A stretch of 64,000 nt of DNA from Streptomyces katrae (GCF_000717655.1 NZ_JNZY01000010.1:496001-560000), one strand, 5' to 3'; positions 53,571 through 62,889 are shown, counted from the stretch's first letter. The notes: generated by a model from the letters alone, not told the origin. Program-made: numbers and translations.

Positions 53571-54311
53571 GTGTCCTCGCCCACCCCGGCTCCGGCCTCT
53601 CCGCGCCCCGTTCGGGTGCTGCTGGTGGAGGACGACGAGCTGATGCGCCGCTCCTTCGCCGTCGCCCTCGAGCGCTACGGCTACGTGGTGAAGGCGGCGG
53701 CCGACGGGCTCGCGGGGCTGGAACTCTTCCGCGACGACAGCTTCGACCTGCTGATCCTGGACGTGATGCTGCCCGCTCTGGACGGGATCGGCCTGTGCCG
53801 CAGGATCCGGGAAACCAGCTTGGTGCCGATCTTGATGATGTCCGCGCGCGGCGACGGGCTCGACGTCGTCGCCGGCCTGGAGGCCGGAGCGGACGACTAC
53901 GTCGTCAAGCCCGTGGACACCTACGTACTCGTGGCACGCATCCGCTCGCTGCTGCGCCGGGCCACCTACGCGCCTGTGGCCGGAACCGGGCAGCCCGAGA
54001 GCGGGGCGGAGCCGTCGTGCGAGGGAAACCGGCTGGTCTTCGGGGATCTGGCCATCGACACCGGCGGCCTCGAGGTCTTCGTCTCCGGAAGCCCGGTGGC
54101 GCTCACCCCGACCGAGCTGAAGCTGCTGCTGGAGTTCGCCGCCCACCCGGGCGTCGTGCTCGAGCGGCACACCCTGCTGCGCAACGTCTGGGAGTACGGC
54201 TGGGACGGCGACAGCCGAGTCGTGGACCTGTGCGTGCAGCGGCTGCGCAGGAAACTGGGCCGAGACCGGATCGAGACGGTCCGCGGCTTCGGTTACAAGT
54301 TCAGGCGCTGA
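53571..54311 (+). CDS. OmpR/PhoB-type response regulator
   Basis: A 246-residue two-component regulator. The receiver domain has the acidic pair in LLVEDDELMR, phospho-acceptor Asp64 in LILDVMLP, the switch Thr/Ser in MMSARG and Lys in DYVVKPVD. The C-terminal winged helix has ALTPTELKLLLEFAAHPG and VVDLCVQRLRRKLG. GTG 53571 has CAGGAG eight bases upstream. The kinase gene follows after five bases. GATAC boxes in front of both this gene and the exporter suggest that it controls itself and the exporter. Confidence 0.93.
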   Translation: MSSPTPAPASPRPVRVLLVEDDELMRRSFAVALERYGYVVKAAADGLAGLELFRDDSFDLLILDVMLPALDGIGLCRRIRETSLVPILMMSARGDGLDVVAGLEAGADDYVVKPVDTYVLVARIRSLLRRATYAPVAGTGQPESGAEPSCEGNRLVFGDLAIDTGGLEVFVSGSPVALTPTELKLLLEFAAHPGVVLERHTLLRNVWEYGWDGDSRVVDLCVQRLRRKLGRDRIETVRGFGYKFRR

Positions 54312-54316
54312 GGACG

Positions 54317-55621
54317 ATGCCCCCCTTCCACCGGCTGCGGCCGGCCCGCGCGTCCCTGCGCCGGAAGATCGCCGCGCTGGCCGCGGCCACCGCCTGCCTG
54401 GTCGCGGCGGCGGTGGGTGTGCTGGTCCATCTGTGGACCGCGAGCGACATCCGCAGCCGGGCCGAACGGGATGCGTTCAACGCCGTCTACTCGGCCATGG
54501 ACACCTACCGGCGTACCGGAACGCTGGCGGAGGGCGCCGAACTCGATCCCGCGGGCCTGCCCGACGCACTGCGCCACCCGGCCGACGGCAACCGGCATAC
54601 GGCCTACGACGGATACGTCAACGGCAATCTGGGGCCGAGCGTCTGGGGCGCCCAGCGGGTCGGCGGACCCGGCACCCCGGTGCTGGCCGTCCAGTCCAAC
54701 ATGAGCTCGGACCTCCACGGGCTGCGCCGGCTCGACGTGAGCATGGCGGTCGCCTCCGTGGTCTCGCTCGCGGCGGCCGTACCGCTGGCGGTCTACGGGG
54801 CCGGGTTGCTCGGTCGCCGGCTGCGGCGCGTCTCGGAGACGGCGGTCCGGATCTCCGCCGGGGACCTCGACGCCCGTACCGGGCCGATCAAGGGCGGCGA
54901 CGAGGTCGCCGACATCGCCGCCACCGTCGACCACATGGCCGACAGCCTCGGCCGACGGCTGCGTGCCGAGCGCCAGTTCACCGCGGACGTGGCCCACGAG
55001 CTGCGCACCCCGGTCGGCGGCCTGCTGGTCGCCACCGACCTGCTGCCGCCCGGTGAGACCGAGGACCTGCTCCGGAGCCGGGTACGGGACCTGCGCGGCC
55101 TGGTCGAGGACCTGCTGGAGATCTCCCGGCTGGACGCGGGCGCGGAGCAGCCGGTCCGCGCCCGTGTGCCGCTCGGCGCGGTCGTCCGCGAAGCCGTGGC
55201 CCGGACCGGACTCGACGCGGAGGTCATCGTCGCCGATGCGCAGGGCGCAGGGTCCGCAGAGCCCGTGGAGACCGACCCGCGCCGCCTCGAACGGATCGTC
55301 GGCAACCTCGTCGTCAACGCCCACCGGCACGGCGCGACCCCGGCCGGAGTCGCCGTCGAGGTCGCCGTCGAGGACCGTACGGTCGTCGTACGCGACCACG
55401 GCCCGGGCTTCCCCGCGGACCTGCTGCGCGACGGTCCGCGCCGCTTCCACACGGGTGCGGCGGAGCGCGGCTCCGGCCACGGGCTGGGCCTGACCATCGC
55501 CCTGGGCCAGGCCCGGCTCCTCGGCGCCGAGCTGCGCCTGGCCAACGCCCCGGACGGCGGCGCCGTCGCCACCCTGCGCCTGCCCCGCCCTGACGGGCCC
55601 GCCCACCACCTACAGAACTGA
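54317..55621 (+). CDS. Sensor histidine kinase
   Basis: A 434-residue membrane kinase. Two helices (~20-40 and ~145-165) flank a ~100-residue outside sensor domain. HAMP, a HisKA domain with His227 in VAHELRTPVGG, and an HATPase domain follow (N-box NLVVNAHRHG, G1 DHGPGFP, G2 GSGHGLGLTIA). It phosphorylates the response regulator encoded five bases upstream. The final bases of the gene overlap the first of three GATAC boxes that lead into the exporter genes. Confidence 0.93.
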   Translation: MPPFHRLRPARASLRRKIAALAAATACLVAAAVGVLVHLWTASDIRSRAERDAFNAVYSAMDTYRRTGTLAEGAELDPAGLPDALRHPADGNRHTAYDGYVNGNLGPSVWGAQRVGGPGTPVLAVQSNMSSDLHGLRRLDVSMAVASVVSLAAAVPLAVYGAGLLGRRLRRVSETAVRISAGDLDARTGPIKGGDEVADIAATVDHMADSLGRRLRAERQFTADVAHELRTPVGGLLVATDLLPPGETEDLLRSRVRDLRGLVEDLLEISRLDAGAEQPVRARVPLGAVVREAVARTGLDAEVIVADAQGAGSAEPVETDPRRLERIVGNLVVNAHRHGATPAGVAVEVAVEDRTVVVRDHGPGFPADLLRDGPRRFHTGAAERGSGHGLGLTIALGQARLLGAELRLANAPDGGAVATLRLPRPDGPAHHLQN

Positions 55622-55671
55622 TACGAAGCGACGCGGACGCCGATACACGGCCGCCCCGGCTCCGATACACG
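55620..55671 (+). promoter_or_regulatory. Three GATAC direct repeats at 22-bp spacing
   Basis: GATACG, GATACACG and GATACACG begin at 55620, 55642 and 55664, exactly 22 bases apart, so all three lie on one face of the helix. They sit immediately upstream of the ABC exporter genes. This is a strong candidate binding array for the adjacent response regulator. Confidence 0.6.
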
Positions 55672-55722
55672 CCCCGGACACCCTTCGAAGTGCACCCATT
55701 GGCACCCGAAGAGGAGTCCCCC

Positions 55723-56508
55723 GTGACCGCCGCACCGTTCGACGCCCCCGCGCCGTATCCGACGACCGCCGGGATCGCGGCCGCCACCAGCGACCTGTCG
55801 AAGGTCTACGGCAGCGGCGACACCCGTGTCGTCGCCCTGGACCGGGTCAGCATCGCCTTCCGGGAGGGCGAGTTCACCGCGATCATGGGCCCATCCGGCT
55901 GCGGTAAGTCCACCCTGATGCACTGCGCCGCCGGGCTCGACTCGGTCAGCTCCGGATCCGTCCGTATCGGCACCACCGAACTGAGCACGCTGAACGACCG
56001 GCAGCTCACCGAGCTGCGCCGCGACCGCGTCGGCTTCGTCTTCCAGGCGTTCAACCTGCTGCCGACGCTGACCGCGCTGGAGAACATCACGCTGCCGCTG
56101 ACCATCGCCGGACGCCGCCCCGACCTGCAGTGGCTGGACCGCGTCGTCTCCATGGTCGGCCTCTCCCAGCGCCTGGCCCACCGGCCCGGACAGCTCTCGG
56201 GCGGGCAGCAGCAGCGCGTCGCCGTGGCCCGGGCCCTGGTCTCCCGCCCCGCGATCATCTTCGGCGACGAGCCCACCGGCAACCTCGACTCCCGCGCCGG
56301 GGCCGAGGTCCTCGGCTTCCTGCGCGACTCGGTGCGCGAGCTCGGCCAGACCGTGGTCATGGTCACCCACGACCCCGTCGCCGCCGGCTACGCCGACCGC
56401 GTGGTCTTCCTCTCCGACGGCCGGCTGGAGGACGAGATGGTCCACCCCACCCCGGACCGGGTCCTGGACCGGATGAAGGCGTTCGACGCGCGCTCCCGCA
56501 CCAGCTGA
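55723..56508 (+). CDS. ABC transporter ATPase (MacB/LolD type)
   Basis: A 261-residue ATPase. Walker A GPSGCGKST, Q-loop QAFN, signature LSGGQQQR, Walker B IIFGDEPTG and the His switch MVTHD are all intact. GTG 55723 has GAGGAG six bases upstream; the longer frame from 55690 lacks a site. It pairs with the FtsX-type permease 65 bases downstream. Together with the two-component system it forms the common sensor/exporter arrangement used against cell-envelope-active peptides (inference). Confidence 0.93.
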   Translation: MTAAPFDAPAPYPTTAGIAAATSDLSKVYGSGDTRVVALDRVSIAFREGEFTAIMGPSGCGKSTLMHCAAGLDSVSSGSVRIGTTELSTLNDRQLTELRRDRVGFVFQAFNLLPTLTALENITLPLTIAGRRPDLQWLDRVVSMVGLSQRLAHRPGQLSGGQQQRVAVARALVSRPAIIFGDEPTGNLDSRAGAEVLGFLRDSVRELGQTVVMVTHDPVAAGYADRVVFLSDGRLEDEMVHPTPDRVLDRMKAFDARSRTS

Positions 56509-56573
56509 CCCGGCCTCACGCCGACATCTGCGTCCACACATTCCCCGTACCTCCACGTCCCCGAAAGCTGCCC

Positions 56574-59138
56574 ATGCTGAGAACAGCCCTGCGAAACGTC
56601 CTCGCGTACAAGGCCCGTCTGGTCATGACCGTCCTCGCGGTCTGCCTGGGTGTCGCGTTCGTCTGCGGCACCCTCGTCTTCGCGGAGTCCTCCGCCGCGG
56701 CCTACCGTGCCGCCGCGTCGAAGGACTTCGCGGACATCGCGGTCACCGTGACCCCGAAGGACTCCCCGCCCGGGGCCGCGGACGACAAGACCGGAGCACT
56801 CGACGACGCGCTCGTACGGAAGCTGGCCGGGGTGCCCGGTGTCGCCGCCGCGCGGCCCGCCGCCGACGGCTCGGCGACCCTCAACGGCGCGGACGGCGCT
56901 CCGCTGCGCGCCGGCAAGGCGTGGGCGAACCTGGCCGGCGCCTACGTACCGGGCAAGGACGGCAAGGACAGCCGCCATCCGCTGGTCAGGGGCCACGCCC
57001 CCCGGAACGGCGACGAACTCGCCGTGGACAGCGGCACCGCCGCCGCAGGCGGGTTCGGCATCGGCGACACCGTCACACTGGCCACCGACGGCCCGGTCAT
57101 GAAGAAGCGGCTCGTGGGAATCGTCACCACCCGGGACACCCGGGTGACCGCGGGCGGCACCCTCGTCCTGTTCGACGAGGCGACCGCCCAGCAGCTGTTC
57201 GCGTCCCCGGGCCGGTACACCTCGATCGACCTGTCCGCCGCGCCCGGCACCGACCGGTCCACACTCTCCGAGCGGGTCACCGCCGTGCTCCCGGCCGACC
57301 GGGCCGAGGCCGTCAGCGGCGCCGCCCAGGCCACGCAGCAGGCCACGTACCTCGACACGCTGACCCGGGGCTACCAGAAGATGCCGATGATCTTCGCCGG
57401 GGTATCGCTGTTCATCGGCTCGTTCCTCATCGTCAACACCTTCACCATGCTCGTCTCCCGGCGTACCCGCGAGATCGCCCTGCTGCGGGCGATCGGCTCC
57501 TCGCGCCGCCAGGTGGTCCGCTCCACCCTCTGGGAGGCGTTCCTGGTCGGCCTCGCCGCGTCGGCGGCGGGGTTCCTGCTCGGCCTCGGCATCGCCTCCG
57601 TACTGCCCGACATCCTGAGCACCTCGCAGGACGCGCTGCCCCGCGGCCCCCTGGTGATCGGTCCGCTGCCCGTCGTGGCAGCGCTCGGCGTGGGCGTGGG
57701 CGTCACGGTGCTCGCCGCATGGCTGCCGTCCCGCAAGGCGGCCAAGGTCGCGCCCATCGAGGCACTGCGCTCGGCGGAGCAGCCGCCCACCGCCACCGCA
57801 TCCCGGGTCCGCGGTGCGGTGGGGCTGGCCATGCTCGCCGTCGGAGCAGGGCTGCTGGTGTCGCTCATGGGGGCGAAGGACGCCTCGGTGGAGAACCTGC
57901 AGAACGCGATGTTCGGCTGCGCCCTCGTCGTCGTCGCCATGATCGTGCTGGCGCCGCTGCTCGCCGCCCCCGTGATCCGGCTGAGCGGACGGCTGCCCGG
58001 CCGCTTCGGGATCACCGGGCACCTCGCCCGCGAGAACGCGCTGCGTGACCCGCGGCGTACCGCGGCCACCGCCTCCGCCCTGATGATCAGTACGGCGCTG
58101 GTCGCCGGGCTCGCCGTCATCGGCAACTCCAGCGGGAGGGCCCTCGACCGGCAGGCCGCGGCCGGCCTCGGGGCCGACTACGTGATCAGCAGCCGTACGA
58201 CGATGACGTCCATCGACCCGGCCGCCGAGAAGCGGGTGGCCGGCACCCCCGGGGTGAAGACGGCGGACGCCGTCGCGGACTCCGTCGTGTTCACCGCCCG
58301 CGGCGGTGTCCAGGGGATCGCCGGCGTCGACCCCGGCACCGTGAACGCCGTCATGAAGCTCGACTTCCTCAGCGGCTCACTGAAAGACCTCGGACCGGGC
58401 CGGATCGCCGTCTCCGGCACCACCGCCCGCGAACAGCACCTGAGCACCGGCAGCCGGCTCGACGCCCGCATCGGCCGCAGCCAGGAGCTCGAGCAGTACA
58501 CCGTCGTCGGCGTCTACGAGGACAACCCCACCGCCGGGGAGGTACTGGGCGACCGCACCGAGGTCCAGCAGCACAGCTTCAAGACCGGCACCATCCAGCG
58601 GATCCTCGTCCGCACCGAAAGCGGCGCCGTCTCCGCGGCCACGGAGGACCGGCTGCGCACCGCAGTGGGCAACAGCCCGCTGGTACAGGTGAAGGACCGG
58701 AAGGAAATCGTCCAGGAGGCCGCCGGCTCCCTGGGGAACCTGCTGACCCTGATGTACGGGCTGCTCGCCATCGGCGCCGTGATCTCCGCACTCGGCATCG
58801 TCAACACCCTGGCCATGTCGGTTTCGGAACGCACCCGGGAGATCGGGGTACTGCGCGCCATGGGCATGGAGCGCAGCGGTATCCGGCGGATGATCCGCCT
58901 GGAGTCGGTGACCGTCGCCGCCTTCGGCACGCTCCTGGGCCTGGCGGGCGGGCTGTTCGGAGCCTGGACGGTCGGCGCTCTGGCCAACGGTGCGATGACT
59001 CAGTACTCCTTGGCCCTGCCCTGGGGGACGCTGCTCCTCGTGTGCCTGCTGTCCCTCACGATCGGCGCGATCGCGGCAGCCGTCCCGGCCCGCCGAGCCG
59101 CTGCCCTGAGCCCGCTGGAGGCCGTCGCGGAGATGTGA
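56574..59138 (+). CDS. FtsX-like ABC transporter permease
   Basis: An 854-residue permease with two MacB-PCD/FtsX units. The first membrane helix is MTVLAVCLGVAFVCGTLVF. Helix groups start near MIFAGVSLFIGSFLIV and FGCALVVVAMIVLAPLL, and again near LLTLMYGLLAIGAVISALG. Coupling motifs are REIALLRAIGSSRRQV and REIGVLRAMGMERSGI. The two large outside domains carry the substrate or sensor surface. It ends nine bases before a hairpin. The likely job is export of, or defence against, an antimicrobial or lipid-II-binding compound. Confidence 0.92.
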   Translation: MLRTALRNVLAYKARLVMTVLAVCLGVAFVCGTLVFAESSAAAYRAAASKDFADIAVTVTPKDSPPGAADDKTGALDDALVRKLAGVPGVAAARPAADGSATLNGADGAPLRAGKAWANLAGAYVPGKDGKDSRHPLVRGHAPRNGDELAVDSGTAAAGGFGIGDTVTLATDGPVMKKRLVGIVTTRDTRVTAGGTLVLFDEATAQQLFASPGRYTSIDLSAAPGTDRSTLSERVTAVLPADRAEAVSGAAQATQQATYLDTLTRGYQKMPMIFAGVSLFIGSFLIVNTFTMLVSRRTREIALLRAIGSSRRQVVRSTLWEAFLVGLAASAAGFLLGLGIASVLPDILSTSQDALPRGPLVIGPLPVVAALGVGVGVTVLAAWLPSRKAAKVAPIEALRSAEQPPTATASRVRGAVGLAMLAVGAGLLVSLMGAKDASVENLQNAMFGCALVVVAMIVLAPLLAAPVIRLSGRLPGRFGITGHLARENALRDPRRTAATASALMISTALVAGLAVIGNSSGRALDRQAAAGLGADYVISSRTTMTSIDPAAEKRVAGTPGVKTADAVADSVVFTARGGVQGIAGVDPGTVNAVMKLDFLSGSLKDLGPGRIAVSGTTAREQHLSTGSRLDARIGRSQELEQYTVVGVYEDNPTAGEVLGDRTEVQQHSFKTGTIQRILVRTESGAVSAATEDRLRTAVGNSPLVQVKDRKEIVQEAAGSLGNLLTLMYGLLAIGAVISALGIVNTLAMSVSERTREIGVLRAMGMERSGIRRMIRLESVTVAAFGTLLGLAGGLFGAWTVGALANGAMTQYSLALPWGTLLLVCLLSLTIGAIAAAVPARRAAALSPLEAVAEM

Positions 59139-59147
59139 CGCGCACGG

Positions 59148-59180
59148 ACCGGGGGCCGGGCCCGCAGGCCCGGCCCCGGT
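59148..59180. terminator. GC-rich hairpin between convergent genes
   Basis: ACCGGGGGCCGGGCC and GGCCCGGCCCCGGT pair over 14 positions with one bulged G and loop CGCA. It lies just past the permease stop and before the stop of the DUF6461-like gene on the other strand. Confidence 0.7.
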
Positions 59181-59197
59181 TCCGGTCGGGTGCACGG

Positions 59198-59920
59198 TCA
59201 GAGCTGTGTCCGGTCGATGTTCAGGTACGTCCGCTCGCCGTGCGCATCGGTGATGTCGATCGTGAGGCCCGTCCATTCCCGGACGGGCTCCTCCGGTACC
59301 TCCGCCACTCGGTACCCGGCCTCGGCCAGCAGCTCCTCCGTCACCCGGACGCCCGTGAGGCGCTCGGTCAGCGCGAGGACCGCCGCCTTCTGATCGATGC
59401 CGGGATCCTCGTCACCGGTGGGGTCGAGACCGACCTGCCTCATCACGCCGTTCAGTTCGTCGGGAGTACTGCCGGTCCTGTCCGCGGGCCACTCGAACGT
59501 CGTCCGCAGCTCTCCGTCCTCGTACCAGTGGAAGAAATCCATGGGCTTCCCCCCGTTGCTCGAATGCGAGACGGCACGCGTCCCGGCGGAGAGCGCCTCC
59601 ATGAGCCGCGCGCGCGTGCCCAGATCGCCTCCGAACTCCAGAGCCAGAGTCCAGTCCCCTCCTTCGCCCCGGACGGTGAACGCTCCTGCGAGGAAGGCCT
59701 CGGGCCATTGCTCGTACTCGTCCAAGAACCCCTGCTGCTCGTGGATCAGCGCGTCCAGGCCGGCGCATTCACCGCGAGGCTCGGCCCCGACGATCCGGAA
59801 CACCTCCGAAGGCGAGACTCCCCGTACCAGCGTCAGGGTGTAACCGACCTCCAGTGCATAGGCGAACAGTGAGGACGAGGAACGTATCCAGCCGTAATCG
59901 GCGGCGGTGGCAGAAGACAT
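59198..59920 (-). CDS. DUF6461-like protein
   Basis: A 240-residue cytoplasmic protein resembling the DUF6461 family of actinobacteria. It begins ATAADYGWIRSSSSLFAYALEVGYTLTLVRGV, has a central beta-rich part (WTLALEFGG, FFHWYEDGELRTTFEWPADR) and a C-terminal helical stretch (VLALTERLTGVRVTEELLAEAGY). The function of the family is unknown. ATG 59920 was chosen; the longer frame adds ten unlikely residues. Neighbours give no clear hint. Confidence 0.65.
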   Translation of the reverse strand: MSSATAADYGWIRSSSSLFAYALEVGYTLTLVRGVSPSEVFRIVGAEPRGECAGLDALIHEQQGFLDEYEQWPEAFLAGAFTVRGEGGDWTLALEFGGDLGTRARLMEALSAGTRAVSHSSNGGKPMDFFHWYEDGELRTTFEWPADRTGSTPDELNGVMRQVGLDPTGDEDPGIDQKAAVLALTERLTGVRVTEELLAEAGYRVAEVPEEPVREWTGLTIDITDAHGERTYLNIDRTQL

Positions 59921-60017
59921 GGACCGCATCCTGCCAGCGACCTCTGACACGCCGGGGGCCGAGAACCGCAGCCCACTGCTCAGCAGGCTGCGGGCCCTCG
60001 CGGGTGTGGGGAAGACC

Positions 60018-60626
60018 TCAGGCGTCGGCCGCGTGGCGCGGCTCGCGGCGCATCGGCCACAGGGTCGGTCCGCCGCCCGGGAGCCGGAACTCGCCGAGCA
60101 CCGTGAAGCCGAAGTGCTCGTAGACGGGCAGGTTGGACGGCTTGGAGGACTCCAGGTACGTCGGCAGGCCCGCCGCGTCCGCCTTGGCGAGGCCGGAGCG
60201 GAGGAGGGCGGCTCCGTGCCCCTGACCCTGCGCGGCCGGGTCCGCGCCGACCACGGCCAGGTACCAGTGCGGCTCCTGGGGTCCGTTCCCGGCGGCCGCC
60301 GCCACGGCTTCGCGGAACAGCGGAGCCCGGTCGCCGAGGATCTCCTCGAGCTCCCGGATGGTCTCCGCGTCGGGAACGGCCTTGTCCTGTGCGCCCGGCG
60401 GCACCCAGAAGGCCGCCGCCGCCCCGGTGCGTTCGCATACGCCGTGCCGGCCGTACTGCCGTGTGAAGAGCGTGCTGAAGTAGCGGCCCAGACACGCCTC
60501 GCGCGTGGCGTCGTCGGGGAAGAACCAGCGCATCATCGGGTCATCGTCGAAGGCGAGGGCCAGGGTGCGGCCGATCGGTGAAGCGTCGTCGATCGATGCC
60601 GTCTTGGGAGTGTTTGTTATCGACAT
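60018..60626 (-). CDS. GNAT-family N-acetyltransferase
   Basis: A 202-residue GNAT protein. Strand-helix elements run from LALAFDDDPMMRWFFPDD to the acetyl-CoA motif VVGADPAAQGQGHGAALL (the Q/RxxGxG/A pyrophosphate loop) and then SKPSNLPVYEHFGFTVLGEF. It transfers an acetyl group to an amine; the substrate is unknown. ATG 60626 was chosen, and 60635 is an equal alternative. It lies 97 bases upstream of, and in the same direction as, the DUF6461-like gene, so co-transcription is possible. Confidence 0.85.
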   Translation of the reverse strand: MSITNTPKTASIDDASPIGRTLALAFDDDPMMRWFFPDDATREACLGRYFSTLFTRQYGRHGVCERTGAAAAFWVPPGAQDKAVPDAETIRELEEILGDRAPLFREAVAAAAGNGPQEPHWYLAVVGADPAAQGQGHGAALLRSGLAKADAAGLPTYLESSKPSNLPVYEHFGFTVLGEFRLPGGGPTLWPMRREPRHAADA

Positions 60627-60705
60627 ACCGGCCATTCTGTACCCGATGATCATCGACGGGCCGAGCGGGTCCCGGCTCCAGCCACAGCCGCCGCACCGGA
60701 AATGG

Positions 60706-61098
60706 TCAGGGGATCATCACGCAGTGGTTCTCGATCACCCTGCCACTGCGGTCCAGGCCACCGCAGACGGCCAGCCGCGGATACGCCCTGAACTCCCGGT
60801 TGACGACGAACCGGGCCTGCGACACGCCCGCCCTGCTCCCCCGGTAGTCGCCCACGAAGGCGCGCAGCGTCCCCGGCAGACCCTCCCTGGTGGTGACGGT
60901 GATGTCCTGGACGTAATCGCGCCCCTGATAGGCGGTGGCCACACAGATGTAGGTCCCGCACGTGGACTTGACCTCGGCGCTCGCCGGTGCTGCGGTCACC
61001 AACGCCGAAGCGCAGGCTGCGGCGAGGGCCGCTGCGACCGTCGCCAATCGGCGGCGCGTGGGTGCCACCGACCGGTCCCTCTTCTGGCGTGCGTACAT
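60706..61098 (-). CDS. Small secreted protein, unknown function
   Basis: A 130-residue exported protein. A basic N-terminus (ARQKRDRSVAPTRRR) and a hydrophobic core ending ALVTAAPASA form a signal peptide. The ~90-residue mature part has four Cys (STCGTYICV, LAVCGGL, NHCVMIP), probably two disulphides, and beta-like stretches (YVQDITVTTREGL, ARFVVNREFR). I do not recognise the family. ATG 61098 follows GGAGG by ten bases; GTG 61101 is also possible. It is divergent from the sugar-binding lipoprotein. Confidence 0.75.
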   Translation of the reverse strand: MYARQKRDRSVAPTRRRLATVAAALAAACASALVTAAPASAEVKSTCGTYICVATAYQGRDYVQDITVTTREGLPGTLRAFVGDYRGSRAGVSQARFVVNREFRAYPRLAVCGGLDRSGRVIENHCVMIP

Positions 61099-61474
61099 CA
61101 CGGGATCCCCTCCAAGCTGTGATGGCCGACTGCAAGACGTGTCCACGGTGTCACGTTCGGTTCCGTCGTGGCGTCCGGCGGCGCCGATCGGTCGGCGTTG
61201 GGGGCGAATTTTCACACCGCCTCTACAGACCGTCCCCGACGTTCGAGTGTCGACAGGCGGTCAGGGTCCGGGGTGGCTTCTTCAAAAATTGAACCGGTAT
61301 CAGCGCGTCAATCGGGCTGAAAAGATCCACTAATGACGGGATTGCCAGGATACGGAGCGTGATGGCAACGTTGCCATCTCGTTAATAGTTCACTTCTTGA
61401 CGGTGATGTCGTCGCCGAGTTGACTGCGTCTACCTCGGCCGCAAGTACAGGGCCTCGTCAGGGAGGTTTACATC
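61099..61474. other. Divergent intergenic region with a LacI-type operator
   Basis: 376 bases between the secreted protein (minus) and the sugar-binding protein (plus). AT-richer stretches around 61270-61400 mark promoter DNA. An 18-bp perfect palindrome is listed separately. I see no gene in it. Confidence 0.5.
61361..61378. promoter_or_regulatory. LacI-type operator upstream of the sugar-binding protein gene
   Basis: GATGGCAACGTTGCCATC is a perfect 18-base palindrome with the central CG typical of LacI-family sites. It lies about 97 bases before the start of the gene. No LacI gene is in the window, so the regulator is encoded elsewhere. Confidence 0.65.
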
Positions 61475-62584
61475 GTGAACACATATCTGGGTCGAGTCGC
61501 CGTTGCAGTTGCTGCTTCCGCGATCACCGTCTCGCTCACTGCCTGCGGCAGCTCGGACGACGATGCCGACGGGAGACCCGGGGGGTCGGCGGTGGGCGAT
61601 GCGGTCAAGGTCGGCCTCCTGCTTCCCGAGGACCAGACGGCGCGCTACGAGAAGTTCGACAAGCCGCTGATCGAGAAGGAAGTCGGCAAGTTCACGCGAG
61701 GCAAGGGCAAAGTGGTCTATGCCAACGCCAAGCAGGACGCCGCCGCCCAGAATGCCCAGGTGGAAGCGATGATTGCCGACAAGGTGCATGTCCTCATCGT
61801 CGACGCGGTGGACGCCAAGGCCATCGCCGGCTCGGTCAAGAAGGCCAAGGACGCGGGCATTCCGGTCATCGCCTACGACCGCCTGGCGGAAGGGCCGATC
61901 GACGCCTACACCTCCTTCGACAACGAAGACGTAGGCAAGGTCCAGGGCAAGGCGCTGCTGGAGGCGCTGGGCGACAAGGCCAAGGACGGCCAAATCGTCA
62001 TGGTGAACGGCTCGGTCACCGACCCGAACGCCAAACTCTTCAAGTCCGGTGCGCACTCCGTCCTCGACGGCAAGGTTAATGTCGGCAAGGAGTACGACAC
62101 CGTCGACTGGAAGCCGGAGAACGCCCATGCGAACATGGCGGCCGCCCTGTCGGCGCTGGGCAAGGGGAAAATCGTCGGCGTCTACTCCGCCAACGACGGA
62201 ATGGCCGGAGGCGTCATCACCGCCCTCAAGGCGGCCGGAATCTCCAACCTGCCCCCGGTCACGGGCCAGGACGCCGAACTGGCCGGTGTGCAGCGGATCG
62301 TCGCGGGCGAGCAGTACATGACCGTCTACAAGCGGTACGCGCCGGAGGCTGCGGCCGCCGCGGAGATGGCCGTTGCCCTCGCCAAGGGCGAGAAGATCGA
62401 CGGAATCATCAACCAGATCGTCAACAGCCCGACCATGAAGGGCGTACCCTCGGTCCTCGTCCCGGGCGTGGCCCTGAACAGGAACAACGTGAAGTCCACC
62501 GTGGTCGACGACGGCGTCTACACGGTCGACGAGATCTGCACCGACAAGCTCAAGGCCGCGTGTGAAGAGATCGGCCTGAAGTAG
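61475..62584 (+). CDS. Sugar-binding lipoprotein (periplasmic-binding-protein type I, XylF-like)
   Basis: A 369-residue type-I periplasmic binding protein. The signal peptide ends in the lipobox SLTACGS, giving a membrane-anchored lipoprotein. The two-lobed fold is seen in VKVGLLLPEDQTARYEKFDKPL, VHVLIVDAVDAKAIAG, IPVIAYDRL and the second-lobe core IVGVYSANDGMAGGVI. The order resembles xylose/ribose-type binders. No permease or ATPase gene follows; a probable hairpin comes within three bases of the stop. The GTG start has GGGAGG upstream. A LacI-type palindrome upstream implies sugar-induced expression. Confidence 0.88.
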   Translation: MNTYLGRVAVAVAASAITVSLTACGSSDDDADGRPGGSAVGDAVKVGLLLPEDQTARYEKFDKPLIEKEVGKFTRGKGKVVYANAKQDAAAQNAQVEAMIADKVHVLIVDAVDAKAIAGSVKKAKDAGIPVIAYDRLAEGPIDAYTSFDNEDVGKVQGKALLEALGDKAKDGQIVMVNGSVTDPNAKLFKSGAHSVLDGKVNVGKEYDTVDWKPENAHANMAAALSALGKGKIVGVYSANDGMAGGVITALKAAGISNLPPVTGQDAELAGVQRIVAGEQYMTVYKRYAPEAAAAAEMAVALAKGEKIDGIINQIVNSPTMKGVPSVLVPGVALNRNNVKSTVVDDGVYTVDEICTDKLKAACEEIGLK

Positions 62585-62586
62585 CA

Positions 62587-62623
62587 GGACCCGGGGTCCG
62601 GCCAGCGTGCACACCCCGGATCC
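62587..62623 (+). terminator. Hairpin after the sugar-binding protein gene
   Basis: GGACCCGGGGT and ACCCCGGATCC pair over eleven positions with one mismatch and a 15-base loop, beginning three bases after the stop codon. Confidence 0.55.
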
Positions 62624-62640
62624 CGCCTCAGCGCGGGCGC

Positions 62641-62889
62641 TCACCTCGAGTCGCTCGGTGGGGTCCAGGCGGGCCACACCGGCATGGGGTACCGAGGTGC
62701 GCGCCGCCTGCTTGCTTCGCGCGCGAGGAAGATGATTCCCGAGGCGACCGTCGCGGTGAACGACAGCACCACGATGGCGGGCCGCCAGATGCTGGATGCT
62801 CCCACCAGCTGGAGCCACACCGCTGGCGAAGCTGCCGCCACGACCAGCAGCCACGCGACCCTGGCCCCACGTGACAGCCTGCCGCTCAC
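62641..62889 (-). CDS. Small two-helix membrane protein
   Basis: An 82-residue protein with two membrane helices (VAWLLVVAAASPAVWLQLVG and PAIVVLSFTATVASGIIFLA) joined by a short loop, then a basic cytoplasmic-type tail (REASRRRAPRYP). No family is recognised. The GTG start at 62889 follows no strong ribosome site. A LacI-type palindrome lies 57 bases upstream of the start. Confidence 0.55.
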   Translation of the reverse strand: MSGRLSRGARVAWLLVVAAASPAVWLQLVGASSIWRPAIVVLSFTATVASGIIFLAREASRRRAPRYPMPVWPAWTPPSDSR

